A stretch of 19,052 nucleotides of DNA from Thermodesulfatator sp. (GTDB lineage: Bacteria > Desulfobacterota > Thermodesulfobacteria > Thermodesulfobacteriales > Thermodesulfobacteriaceae): NCBI GenBank assembly GCA_003978075.1, contig QOAM01000003.1, forward strand, positions 1 to 19,052, in the 5' to 3' direction. Below the pieces are notes generated by a model. The model was not told where the DNA came from. It ran no database searches and saw nothing but the letters and a program-made list of their open reading frames with translations. The position numbers and the translations under genes are program-made. Shown piece by piece: positions 7,928 to 15,353 of this stretch (position 1 is its first letter; every line of letters starts with the position of its first letter).

Positions 7928-8382
7928 AATCCCTGGACGAAGTCTTTATGGAAATGGCCCTTTCTGAGGCCTATAAAGCGGCAGAGGAAGGGGAGGTACC
8001 GGTAGGGGCGGTGCTGGTTTCGGAAGGGGGAGAGGTCCTAGCGCGAGCCCATAACCAGCCCCTTACTCTTAAGGATCCTACAGCACACGCCGAGATTCTG
8101 GCCCTGCGCGAGGGAGCCCGTCAATTGAAGAACTACCGGTTGTTAGGAACCACGCTCTATGTGACCCTTGAGCCCTGCCCCATGTGCGCCGGTGCTCTGG
8201 TTTACGCGCGGGTAAAACGCTTGGTTTTCGGGACGCGTGATCCGCGCAGTGGGGCCTGCGTGAGCCTTTATCGTATCGTGGACGATCCTCGTCTGAATCA
8301 CCGTCTGGAAGTCACCGAAGGGGTCCTGGCTAAAACCTGTGCAACCCTTCTTCAAGAATTTTTCCGCCGTCGTCGGCCCTAG
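7924..8382 (+). CDS. tadA: tRNA-specific adenosine deaminase TadA
   Basis: TadA deaminates the wobble adenosine A34 of tRNA-Arg(ACG) to inosine. The 152-residue product carries the zinc and catalytic motifs of the cytidine-deaminase fold: HAE at 55-57 and PCPMC with C85 and C88. It also has the TadA-type C-terminal pattern DPRSGACVSLY...LNHRLEV...LLQEFFRRRR. I choose GTG at 7924, which overlaps the ispH stop (GTGA) and follows GAGGAG by four bases. The frame is open further back to a TTG at 7903. The gene is last in the radC-ispH-tadA cluster. Confidence 0.93.
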   Translation: MKSLDEVFMEMALSEAYKAAEEGEVPVGAVLVSEGGEVLARAHNQPLTLKDPTAHAEILALREGARQLKNYRLLGTTLYVTLEPCPMCAGALVYARVKRLVFGTRDPRSGACVSLYRIVDDPRLNHRLEVTEGVLAKTCATLLQEFFRRRRP

Positions 8383-8403
8383 TCTGCTCTTAGTAGGTTT
8401 TTT
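8378..8403 (+). terminator. Weak terminator candidate after tadA
   Basis: CCTA (8378-8381) can pair with TAGG (8394-8397), directly followed by six T (8398-8403). The stem is only four base pairs, so termination here is possible but weakly supported. An alternative pairing of TAGGT (8394-8398) with ACCTA (8405-8409) uses the same bases. Confidence 0.3.
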
Positions 8404-8582
8404 GACCTAAGTTTGACCGCCCAAATAAAAAATTCGCTTGTATCAACGGTTTCCGGATACACTACCTCGTTCCACCGTAATAGCGGCTCTTCTATGGGAT
8501 AATCCGGGCCCCCCTGGCTCTCTTCCAAATGAACAGAGCGATGAGGTGGTTCGTAGTAGAGAGGACTTTGCCTTGGAATCAC
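8379..8582 (-). CDS. Possible small hypothetical protein
   Basis: An open frame of 67 codons from GTG at 8582 lies opposite the strand of its neighbours in the 335-base tadA-phoU spacer. The translation is not low-complexity and is rich in Pro, Tyr, Glu and Trp (SPLYYEPPHRSVHLEE, WNEVVYPETV). The frame stays open about 12 codons further upstream, with no ATG, until a TGA. An ATG in a neighbouring frame overlaps that TGA, so it could also be the end of a decayed, frameshifted gene. I do not recognise a family, see no convincing ribosome site, and cannot exclude a chance frame. Confidence 0.25.
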   Translation of the reverse strand: MIPRQSPLYYEPPHRSVHLEESQGGPDYPIEEPLLRWNEVVYPETVDTSEFFIWAVKLRSKNLLRAD

Positions 8583-8668
8583 CGGGGCCTTTGGACCGGG
8601 ATACGCAATGAGGTTTCATTTTCGCTCTGCAGCAACCCCAAAATCTTTAAAAAACTTGTAAAAACCCA

Positions 8669-8711
8669 GTTAAAGAGGTAGGGTTAAAACTGTTTAAACC
8701 CGGTTAAGGAG
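8669..8711 (+). promoter_or_regulatory. GTTAAA-type repeat cluster and ribosome site before the PhoU gene
   Basis: Four copies of GTTAAA or a close variant start at 8669, 8683, 8692 (GTTTAAA) and 8703 (GTTAAG). The middle two form an imperfect inverted repeat, GGGTTAAAACTGTTTAAACCC in two arms (8681-8701). The cluster ends in the ribosome site AAGGAG (8706-8711), six bases before the ATG. The spacing of about one helical turn between the last three copies looks like a regulator-binding site, possibly a repressor because it touches the ribosome site. The rest of the 8383-8717 spacer shows nothing clear besides the doubtful ORF. Confidence 0.35.
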
Positions 8712-8717
8712 CCGGAA

Positions 8718-10040
8718 ATGCCCCTTCTGGAAAAGGATCTGCAGGACATTCGCAATCATCTCCTGGAGATGTGTCGTCTGGTGGTGGAGATGGTGCGTTC
8801 CGCGGTGGCGGCCTTTGAGAGACGCGATCCGGAGCTCGCGGAAAAGGTCATTGAAAGGGATCGGCGGGTGGACGAGTTGGACATCCTCATCGACCGCCTC
8901 TGTCTGGAGACCATTGCTCTGAAGCATCCCGTGGCCAGTGACCTCCGTTTTGTGGTCTCCACCCTGGACATGATCCGGGATCTGGAAAGGCTGGGGGATC
9001 AGGCGGTGAACATCGCCGAACGGGTGCCCCGACTTCTTTCCCTCCCCCTGGTCTACACCTGCCCGGTGGACCTTTCGGAGATGGCCCGCAAGGCCCTCCG
9101 CATGCTCGAAGAGGTCATTAACGCCTTCGTGGCCCGGGATCCCGAGCGGGCCCGCGAGATCAAAAGCTGGGATGACGAGGTGGACCGCTACAAAAAGTCG
9201 GTGATCGAGCGCATCGGAGAATGTATGGAACAAAAGCCGGAGATAGTGCGCCTGGGCATCGAATACATTATTGTGGCCCAGAACCTGGAGCGGGTGGCGG
9301 ATCTGGCCACTAATATCGCCGAGGAAATTATCTACATTGTGGAGGGAAAGCTGGTCAAACACGAAGAGGTCATTCCTGAAGGACCGAGGGAACACCGGAG
9401 GCCGGACCTCTTTGAGCTCTTGGAAAAGCACGCCCGTCTGGTGGTAGAATGCACGGAGAGACTCCCTTTGGCGGTAGAGGCCTACTTTGAAGGCGATCAC
9501 TCCCGTTTGCAAGAGATCTCTCAAGATATCATCGCCATCGAGAGGGAGGCCGATCGCCTCAAACAGAACATCCGGGGGCATCTCCCTTACGGAATCATTA
9601 CCCCGGTGGACAAGTTTGAGCTCTTTCTCTTTCTCAAGGAACAGGACGCGGTGGCCGACGCCGCCGAAGACATTTTAAAGTGGTTGACCTTCAAAAAGGT
9701 AGACGTCCCTGAGGGGGTCTTCCGCAGGATTTTGCACCTGGTGGAAGAAAACGTGAAGACTGCGGAATATCTGGTGCCCCTGCTGGAAAAGGCCCGTCTG
9801 TACCTAGAAGAGGGCAACGAGCGCTCCCGGGAGGATGCCAAGGAGATCGTGCGCACCATCCGCCAACGGGAGCACGAAAACGACCTCTTGGCTACGGAGA
9901 TCCGGCGGGAGGTCTTTAACCTTGATGCCCAGTTTTTAAGGGTTTATTTTTTGCTGGAGCTTTTGGCCTTTATTGGAGAGATCTCCAGTCGGGCGGAGAA
10001 CGCGGCAGATTTGATGCGGGCCATGATCGCCAAGCTCTAA
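8718..10040 (+). CDS. phoU: PhoU-DUF47 fusion protein, phosphate uptake regulator
   Basis: PhoU proteins are all-helical metal-binding proteins that restrain phosphate uptake and signalling. The usual length is about 220-240 residues; this one has 440. Residues 1-215 are a full PhoU, with two three-helix bundles each carrying the E-x-x-x-D metal motif: ERLGD at 90-94 and ERVAD at 191-195. Residues 228-440 are a second helical unit (LEKHARLVVECTE, PVDKFELFLFLKEQDAVADAAEDIL, ISSRAENAADLMRAMIA). It matches the DUF47/PhoU-like family that usually accompanies Pit phosphate transporters. No pst, pit or pho two-component genes are visible here. The start ATG at 8718 follows AAGGAG. The phosphate role is inferred from family. 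Confidence 0.88.
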   Translation: MPLLEKDLQDIRNHLLEMCRLVVEMVRSAVAAFERRDPELAEKVIERDRRVDELDILIDRLCLETIALKHPVASDLRFVVSTLDMIRDLERLGDQAVNIAERVPRLLSLPLVYTCPVDLSEMARKALRMLEEVINAFVARDPERAREIKSWDDEVDRYKKSVIERIGECMEQKPEIVRLGIEYIIVAQNLERVADLATNIAEEIIYIVEGKLVKHEEVIPEGPREHRRPDLFELLEKHARLVVECTERLPLAVEAYFEGDHSRLQEISQDIIAIEREADRLKQNIRGHLPYGIITPVDKFELFLFLKEQDAVADAAEDILKWLTFKKVDVPEGVFRRILHLVEENVKTAEYLVPLLEKARLYLEEGNERSREDAKEIVRTIRQREHENDLLATEIRREVFNLDAQFLRVYFLLELLAFIGEISSRAENAADLMRAMIAKL

Positions 10041-10058
10041 AACGCGTGAAAGAGTTGA

Positions 10059-10072
10059 GGGGGGTAGCCCCC
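10059..10072 (+). other. GC-rich hairpin between the phoU and htrA genes
   Basis: GGGGG (10059-10063) and CCCCC (10068-10072) form a tight five-base stem with a four-base loop, 29 bases before the htrA start. No T-run follows. It may slow read-through or protect RNA ends; its role is unknown. Confidence 0.3.
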
Positions 10073-10100
10073 GGTGGAATGAGATTTCTAGGAGGATCAA

Positions 10101-11594
10101 ATGGGCAAGCGTATCCTAGGGTTGGTTATTTGTTTCGTGTTGTTTTCTCTTCCGGCCTCGGCGGCACCGGGGGTGTGGGATTCCCTTTTCAAGGTCAAGC
10201 GGGTAGAATCCCCCTCTCCCAAGGCTTCTCCTCCCCAGGGAAAGGATCTTGCCGTAGCCCAGGCCCTTTCCCGGGCCTTTGCTTCGGTGGTGAAGCGGGC
10301 GGCGCCGGCTGTGGTCTTCATCGAGGTGGAAAAGACGGTGGTGAGAAAGGAGCCTGCTCCCTTCCCCTTCGGCCCTTTACCCTTCGATTTTTTTGGAGAT
10401 GACTTTCTGCGGCACTTTTTCCCTCAGCTTCCCCGAAAGTTCAAGCAGCGGGGAGCGGGGTCGGGCTTCATCGTCACCCCGGACGGTTACATCTACACCA
10501 ACAACCACGTGGTGGCTGGGGCTGACCGGGTTATCGTGAAGCTGGCCGACGGACGCACCTTTAAGGGAAAGGTGGTGGGGAAGGATCCGCAGTCGGATGT
10601 GGCAGTGCTCAAGATCGATGGAAAGAACCTTCCCACCGTTCCTCTGGGAGATTCGGACAAGATCCAGGTGGGGGAATGGGTGATCGCCATCGGCAATCCC
10701 TTCGGACTGAGTCATACTGTAACCGTGGGGGTGGTGAGCGCCAAGGGGCGCAGCGGTTTAGGGATTACGGACTATGAGGACTTCATTCAGACCGATGCTG
10801 CCATCAATCCCGGAAACTCCGGGGGGCCGCTTCTCAATATTCGAGGCGAAGTGATCGGTATGAATACCGCCATCTTTACCCGCTCCGGGGGCTACATGGG
10901 GATCGGTTTTGCCATCCCCATTAACATCGTCAAACTGGTGGCTGAACAGCTCGTCAAGCAGGGAAAGGTTATTCGGGGCTGGCTGGGGGTGGTGGTGCAG
11001 GATCTCACTCCGGCCTTGGCCGAGGAGTTCGGGCTCAAGGGCACCGAAGGGGCCTTGGTAGCTCAAGTAATGGAAAATTCTCCGGCGGATCGAGCCGGCC
11101 TCAAGCGGGGAGATGTGATTGTAGAATACGAAGGAAAAAAAGTGCGCAATTCTTCCGAATTGCGTACTTATGTAGGCCTCACCCATCCCGGGACCCGGGT
11201 TACCATGAAGGTCTTTCGTAACGGCCACCCGGTCCTCCTCAAGGTGACCATCGGGGAGTATCCCAAAGAGGAGGAGATCTCCTCCGCCACTCCGGAGATC
11301 CATAAGTTTCTGGATAAGCTGGGCTTTCAGGTACGGGAACTCACCCCGGATCTGGCCGAGGAGCTGGGGTACGAAGTGAAGCGGGGGGTGATTATTTCTG
11401 CCGTGGCCCCGGGAAGCCCTGCGGCCATGGCGGATCTCCGTCCGGGAATCCTCATCGAAGAGGTCAACCGCAGGCCGGTAAAGGATCTTTCCCAGTTTTA
11501 TCAGGCTCTCCGGTCCTCTCTTAAGAGCAGACGGGTGCTCCTTCTGGTGCGTGACCGACGCTTCCGCCGGTTCGTGGTGCTCTCCCTGCGTTAG
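10101..11594 (+). CDS. degQ: Periplasmic serine protease of the HtrA/DegP/DegQ family
   Basis: HtrA/Deg proteases remove misfolded proteins in the periplasm. Residues 1-22 are a signal peptide (basic MGKR, hydrophobic core, cleavage after PASA-A). The trypsin-like domain has the complete triad: H136 in TNNHVV, D166 in SDVAVLKID, and S240 in NPGNSGGP. An LA-loop-like insert rich in Phe and Pro (86-112, PFPFGPLPFDFF) precedes it, as in DegP/DegQ. Two PDZ domains follow, at about 285-375 (GWLGVVVQDL, SPADRAGLKRGDVI) and about 400-490 (GSPAAMADLRPGILI). The 497-residue length fits a Do-type protease. ATG at 10101 has AGGAGG six bases upstream. I cannot separate DegP from DegQ by eye, so the symbol is tentative. 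Confidence 0.93.
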   Translation: MGKRILGLVICFVLFSLPASAAPGVWDSLFKVKRVESPSPKASPPQGKDLAVAQALSRAFASVVKRAAPAVVFIEVEKTVVRKEPAPFPFGPLPFDFFGDDFLRHFFPQLPRKFKQRGAGSGFIVTPDGYIYTNNHVVAGADRVIVKLADGRTFKGKVVGKDPQSDVAVLKIDGKNLPTVPLGDSDKIQVGEWVIAIGNPFGLSHTVTVGVVSAKGRSGLGITDYEDFIQTDAAINPGNSGGPLLNIRGEVIGMNTAIFTRSGGYMGIGFAIPINIVKLVAEQLVKQGKVIRGWLGVVVQDLTPALAEEFGLKGTEGALVAQVMENSPADRAGLKRGDVIVEYEGKKVRNSSELRTYVGLTHPGTRVTMKVFRNGHPVLLKVTIGEYPKEEEISSATPEIHKFLDKLGFQVRELTPDLAEELGYEVKRGVIISAVAPGSPAAMADLRPGILIEEVNRRPVKDLSQFYQALRSSLKSRRVLLLVRDRRFRRFVVLSLR

Positions 11595-11606
11595 GCCGGG
11601 ACTCGG

Positions 11607-11631
11607 GGGCGTCTGTGTGAATGAAACGCCC
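11607..11631 (+). terminator. Hairpin after htrA, before cas3
   Basis: GGGCGT (11607-11612) pairs with ACGCCC (11626-11631) around a 13-base loop. A competing pairing of CCGGG (11596-11600) with CCCGG (11629-11633) is also possible. There is no T-run, so it may end transcription only weakly or let htrA messages continue into the cas operon. I see no convincing promoter for cas3 in 11595-11669. Confidence 0.3.
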
Positions 11632-11652
11632 GGGATTCAGCGTCTCTTCACC

Positions 11653-11660
11653 GGAGGGAG
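11653..11660 (+). promoter_or_regulatory. Strong ribosome binding site defining the cas3 start
   Basis: GGAGGGAG ends nine bases before the ATG at 11670. It is the only good ribosome site in the region and shows that translation is meant to begin at that ATG. The ATG frame nevertheless reaches a TGA after 16 codons, because of the A-run that follows. Confidence 0.65.
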
Positions 11661-11669
11661 TTTGCCTTA

Positions 11670-14049
11670 ATGAAAAAACCTTTCCTCTTTTCAGAAGAAA
11701 GCCCTAGGGTTCCTTTCTGAGGGCCGAAGCTTTCTTTTGGTGGCCCCCACCGGTTCCGGCAAGACCCGGGCGGTAAGCGGCCGGAAATTCGGAAAGCTGA
11801 TCTATGGCATCCCCCTGCGGGCCCTGGCCGGCTCTCTGAAAAGGGAACTCTCCTCCTGCGGCTGGCAGGCGGTCATCCATCACGGAGATCTTCAGGAAAG
11901 CCGGCTTCTGGCCGAGGAGGCGGTCCTCACCACTTACGATCAGATTGTCTGTGCCGCCGCCGGGCTCCCTCTCAGTTTTTCCCTTTCTGCCGGACACGCC
12001 GTGGCCGGGGGCCTGTTTCAGGGCACTCTGGTGCTCGACGAGGTGCATCTGGCCCGGGGTATCTCCTCCGAAGCCCTGCTCATCCTCTTCGGTATCCTCT
12101 ACCAGCGCCGCAAATTCGGTCTTCCCACGGTGGTGATGACCGCCACCCTCCCTCGCTGGCTCCAGGAATTTATGGAAGAGCAATTCGGCTTAACCAGAAT
12201 CGATGTAGATGAAGAAACCCTGGAATTGAGAGAAAGCCGGCGGCGGGTATCCTGTGAGCTCGAAAGCCTCACCAGAGGCCGCGGAGAGGACCCTTTTCTG
12301 GAGTCCGAACTGGAGGCCCTGTCCCGGAGGCTTTCGGAGGCCCGGAAGGCCATCCTCTTTGTCAACCGGGTGGACCGGGCCCAGAGGATTTATCTCCGGC
12401 TCCGCGAAAGGCTAGAAGGCTGGAAGATCCTCTTGCTTCATGCCCGTTTCCCCGCGGCAAAAAGGAGGGCGCTCGAGGAAGAGGTCCTCCGGCTCTTCGG
12501 CAAGGGATCTCCCGAACCTCAAAGCCCTACCCTCCTGATCACCACCCAGGTGGCCGAGGCCGGGCTGGATCTTTCCGCCCCGCTGGTAATTTCCGAGCCC
12601 GCCCCTGTGGACACCCTTATTCAGCGGGCCGGCCGTTGCGCCCGCTGGTTCCGGGAAGAAACCGCCGAAGGGACCTTCGTGGTGTTTGCGGTGGAGGGAC
12701 GCCTTTCACGGGCGGAAAGACAGAAAGTCTTTCTTCCCTATCGCTACGAAGAGGTGGAACGCGCCTTAAAGGCCTTCAAGAAGGTCGGAGGAAAACTCCT
12801 TACCTGGGAAAGGGAAATAGACCTGCTGGATGAAGCCTGGCCGGAGGAAAAGAAGGGCCGGGCCTTTGAGGAGAGGGAGTTTCCCTTTGCCCTCAATCTC
12901 TTCGACCGGGCCTACACCGAGCGAAGTCCTTACGAGATCGCCCGCACCTTCAGGGATCTGGTCTCCGTAGAGGTGGCCCTCTATGAAGAGGGACAGACCG
13001 AACAGGAACTCTACGAAGACTACCTGGCCTCCGGCCGCCTTCCGGAGACGGTAAGTTTGAGCCTACGGAGGATCTATGGACTTTTATTGGAAGACCGGAA
13101 CCTCCGGGAAAGGATTTTGAGACTCTCTCCGGTCGAGGGGGAATGGCGCCTCGAGGCACTGGACTATCCCCGGCCTGGAGACCTCCTCCTGCTTCCCTCC
13201 TCGGTGGCCCGCTTCCATCCCGAACTGGGGCTAGTTTTCCCTTCGGAGCTCGCGGATATTGCTGAAGGCCGGGTTTCCTCCTGGTTCGAACCCCGCAAAG
13301 AAAAACCCTTCCTGTCCCTGGGGGCAGGGCCTCAGAGCTTCGCGGAGCACACCCTCGGGGTCCTAAGACGGGTACGAAAGCGCCTTAACCATCCCTCCTA
13401 CCGGAATCCCCTACTACGCATCCTGGAGGTCCTTTACGGAAGGGAGGCCGCTCCGGAGGTGCTTGTCGGCGTGGAGGGGCTGGCCGAGCTTGCGGCCCTG
13501 CTTCACGACCTGGGAAAACTTCATCAAAAATGGCAGGAACGCCTCCTCACGATAGACCCTGAAGTCCGTTCCAAGTACCCCGCGGCTCGAAGCGGAAGGC
13601 GCGGGGGAAGGCTTCCTCCACATGGTCGCCTGGCCTATGCGGCCCTCAAAGCCCTGGCCCCCCGGCTGGGCCTTTCGCCGGAGGACGACCTGGTGGAGCT
13701 GGCCGCCCTGGCCGCGGCCCGTCACCACAGCGCCTTTCTCGAACCGGTCCTTGAAAGAGGACTCCTTGAGGGGAAGACCCGGCTTGTAGAAGTCTTTGAG
13801 CCTTGTGAGGGGGCGGCCCGGGCCCTGGCTGAAGCCGCACGGGAGATAGATCCGGCCCTGGACGAGAGCTTCTGGGAAGAAGTCCTCCGGGACCTACCCG
13901 GGTATTTCCCGGAGGATGTGCGGGAGCTTCTCCCCCTTTATCCCTCAAGCGAGCTCTTTCCCCTTTACGCCCTCCTGGCCCGGGCGCTCGTTCTTTCCGA
14001 CCGGGAGGACGCTTCCGGAGAAGACTGGGAAAATCTGGAGGAAGCGTGA
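11670..14049 (+). CDS. cas3: CRISPR-associated helicase-nuclease Cas3, start out of frame
   Basis: Cas3 is the motor and nuclease that destroys DNA marked by Cascade. The long frame shows a helicase with Walker A APTGSGKT, DEVH, MTATLP, TTQVAEAGLDL and LIQRAGRCAR. A C-terminal HD nuclease follows, with AEHTLG, LLHDLGK, PPHGRLAY and ARHH, so all metal ligands appear intact. In the long frame the only starts before the Walker motif are TTG 11737 and GTG 11740, which lack a ribosome site and remove the conserved FQKKAL segment. That segment is encoded upstream in the same frame but is preceded by TGA at 11671. The well-placed ATG at 11670 is one base out of frame. With five A instead of six (11673-11678) it would read MKNLSSFQKKALGF and give 792 residues. 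Helicase-then-HD is the reverse of the common order. The cas8 start overlaps the stop (GTGA). Confidence 0.88.
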
Positions 14050-15350
14050 GCGTGCTGGAGGGACTCCGAAAAGGCCTGAAGGTGGCCCGTGAGGCCCGTC
14101 CCCGGAAATCCTTTGTTCTTTCCAAAACCGGTCTTCCCTTCCATGACGCCCAGCGCCTTTACGGCCTGGTGGAGGCCCTCTTTGGCCTTTCCCGGGTGGA
14201 TATTGAAGATCTGGGAAGCGCCTGGAGACTCACCGGCCCCCTGCGCCGGAATTGCCAGGAGGAGGTTCTGGAGCTGCTGGAGGGGGACCCCCTCCTGGAA
14301 GAATTTAAAGGGATAGATCTAAGGGATGCTGCCCTGAAACAGGGCATTCGTGACCAGATCTCCTCCTATACTGCTCTGGCCTCTCAGGGTGGCTCTCAGC
14401 CCAAGCTTCCCAAGTTCGACAAGACCCTGGTGAATCTTTCCGCCAAAAGAATTACCCCTGCGGATCGTAATTTTACTTTTTATCTCCTTCCCGTCTTTCG
14501 GGGTCCGGTGAATTTTTCCAGGGTCTTGAAGCCTCTTGATGAACGACTTCCCGGAAATCTGGACCCCCTGTGGTATCTGGCCTACCTGGGTCTTTCCCTG
14601 CGATTAAATTTCTTTTCCGAAGGCGAGGATCAACACCTCGAAGCCCTGGTCTATACCACCAATATCCGTCAGCAGCTCAACCGCTCGGGATATCTTTATC
14701 TCCCCCATACCCTTATTTTGAAGCTTTCCCTTCCCCTGGCCCGGAATCTGAGAAACGCCCTCCGTGGGGCCCTGGCCAAAGTAAACCCTCAGGGCCGCAG
14801 CGACCCTCGCGCGGAAAGTTTTCTAAGGGAAGTATCCCTCTGGCTTCTTACGGGGGAATGGTCCTTCTTTAAGGGCCTTATCGGAACTCTCGAGGGCCTC
14901 TACGCTTTTCAAAGAGAAAGACCCTTCTGGGGAAATAGCTATCAAAATGCCGAGGAGGTGTTTCGCATGAGTGCGGCCCCGAACGAATTCCTGGAAAGCC
15001 ACTTGGAAGATCTCCGGCGGTTCGCCCGGGCCCTTTCTTCGGCCATCTGGCATACGGCCATGAAGGAGAAGGTAAGGCCCGAAGAGAAGTACAAGGCCTG
15101 GTACGACCGGGTGGCCACCCTGAGGTCCGCGGGCTCCCCCAGGGCCTTTCTCTCCCAGGCCGTCTCCCTCCTGGAGAAGGCCAAGGGCCTGCGGGGAGAT
15201 CTTTGCACTTCGGCCCGGGAAGAAGATTTCGATCCGGAAAGGATATGCCGCCTGTTTGAAAACCTGGACAGCCGCGCCTTTGAAAAGGTGCTCCTTTTGA
15301 TTCGCATGTATCTCCTGACCCACGAACCCACAAAAAGAGGGGAGGTGTAA
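14046..15350 (+). CDS. cas8: Cas8-like large subunit of a type I Cascade (tentative)
   Basis: This 434-residue protein sits exactly where type I operons carry the large subunit, between cas3 and cas7. That subunit recognises the PAM and recruits Cas3. I see no motif that fixes the family: no zinc-ribbon cysteine pairs, no HD, no polymerase motif. It begins with a short basic helix (GLRKGLKVAREARPRKS). The middle is beta-rich (NFTFYLLPVFRGPVNFSRVL). The C-terminal third is helical (330-434), which could be a fused small-subunit domain. The Cas8 assignment rests on position and size. Cst1, Cmx1/DevT or Cas8a/8b relatives are all possible. The GTG start at 14046 overlaps the cas3 stop. The stop is followed after three bases by cas7. 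Confidence 0.7.
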   Translation: MSVLEGLRKGLKVAREARPRKSFVLSKTGLPFHDAQRLYGLVEALFGLSRVDIEDLGSAWRLTGPLRRNCQEEVLELLEGDPLLEEFKGIDLRDAALKQGIRDQISSYTALASQGGSQPKLPKFDKTLVNLSAKRITPADRNFTFYLLPVFRGPVNFSRVLKPLDERLPGNLDPLWYLAYLGLSLRLNFFSEGEDQHLEALVYTTNIRQQLNRSGYLYLPHTLILKLSLPLARNLRNALRGALAKVNPQGRSDPRAESFLREVSLWLLTGEWSFFKGLIGTLEGLYAFQRERPFWGNSYQNAEEVFRMSAAPNEFLESHLEDLRRFARALSSAIWHTAMKEKVRPEEKYKAWYDRVATLRSAGSPRAFLSQAVSLLEKAKGLRGDLCTSAREEDFDPERICRLFENLDSRAFEKVLLLIRMYLLTHEPTKRGEV

Positions 15351-15353
15351 ATC

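Noticed and set aside
8590..8630. GGTTTCATTTTC in the tadA-phoU spacer as a reverse CRISPR repeat end
   Set aside because: Only GTTTCA-T matches, with no hairpin beside it and no second copy.
8694..9581. Minus-strand open frame of 295 codons
   Set aside because: It is antisense to the PhoU domain, which has clear metal motifs. The translation shows no recognisable domain.
10046..10402. Plus-strand open frame starting just after the phoU-like gene
   Set aside because: It runs out of frame through the htrA signal peptide and N-terminal region. The htrA frame has a ribosome site, signal peptide and catalytic triad.
11619..11627. GAATGAAAC before cas3, similar to a CRISPR repeat end
   Set aside because: It differs from GATTGAAAC, has no adjacent repeat hairpin like that at 18185-18195, and its last bases are better explained by the post-htrA hairpin.
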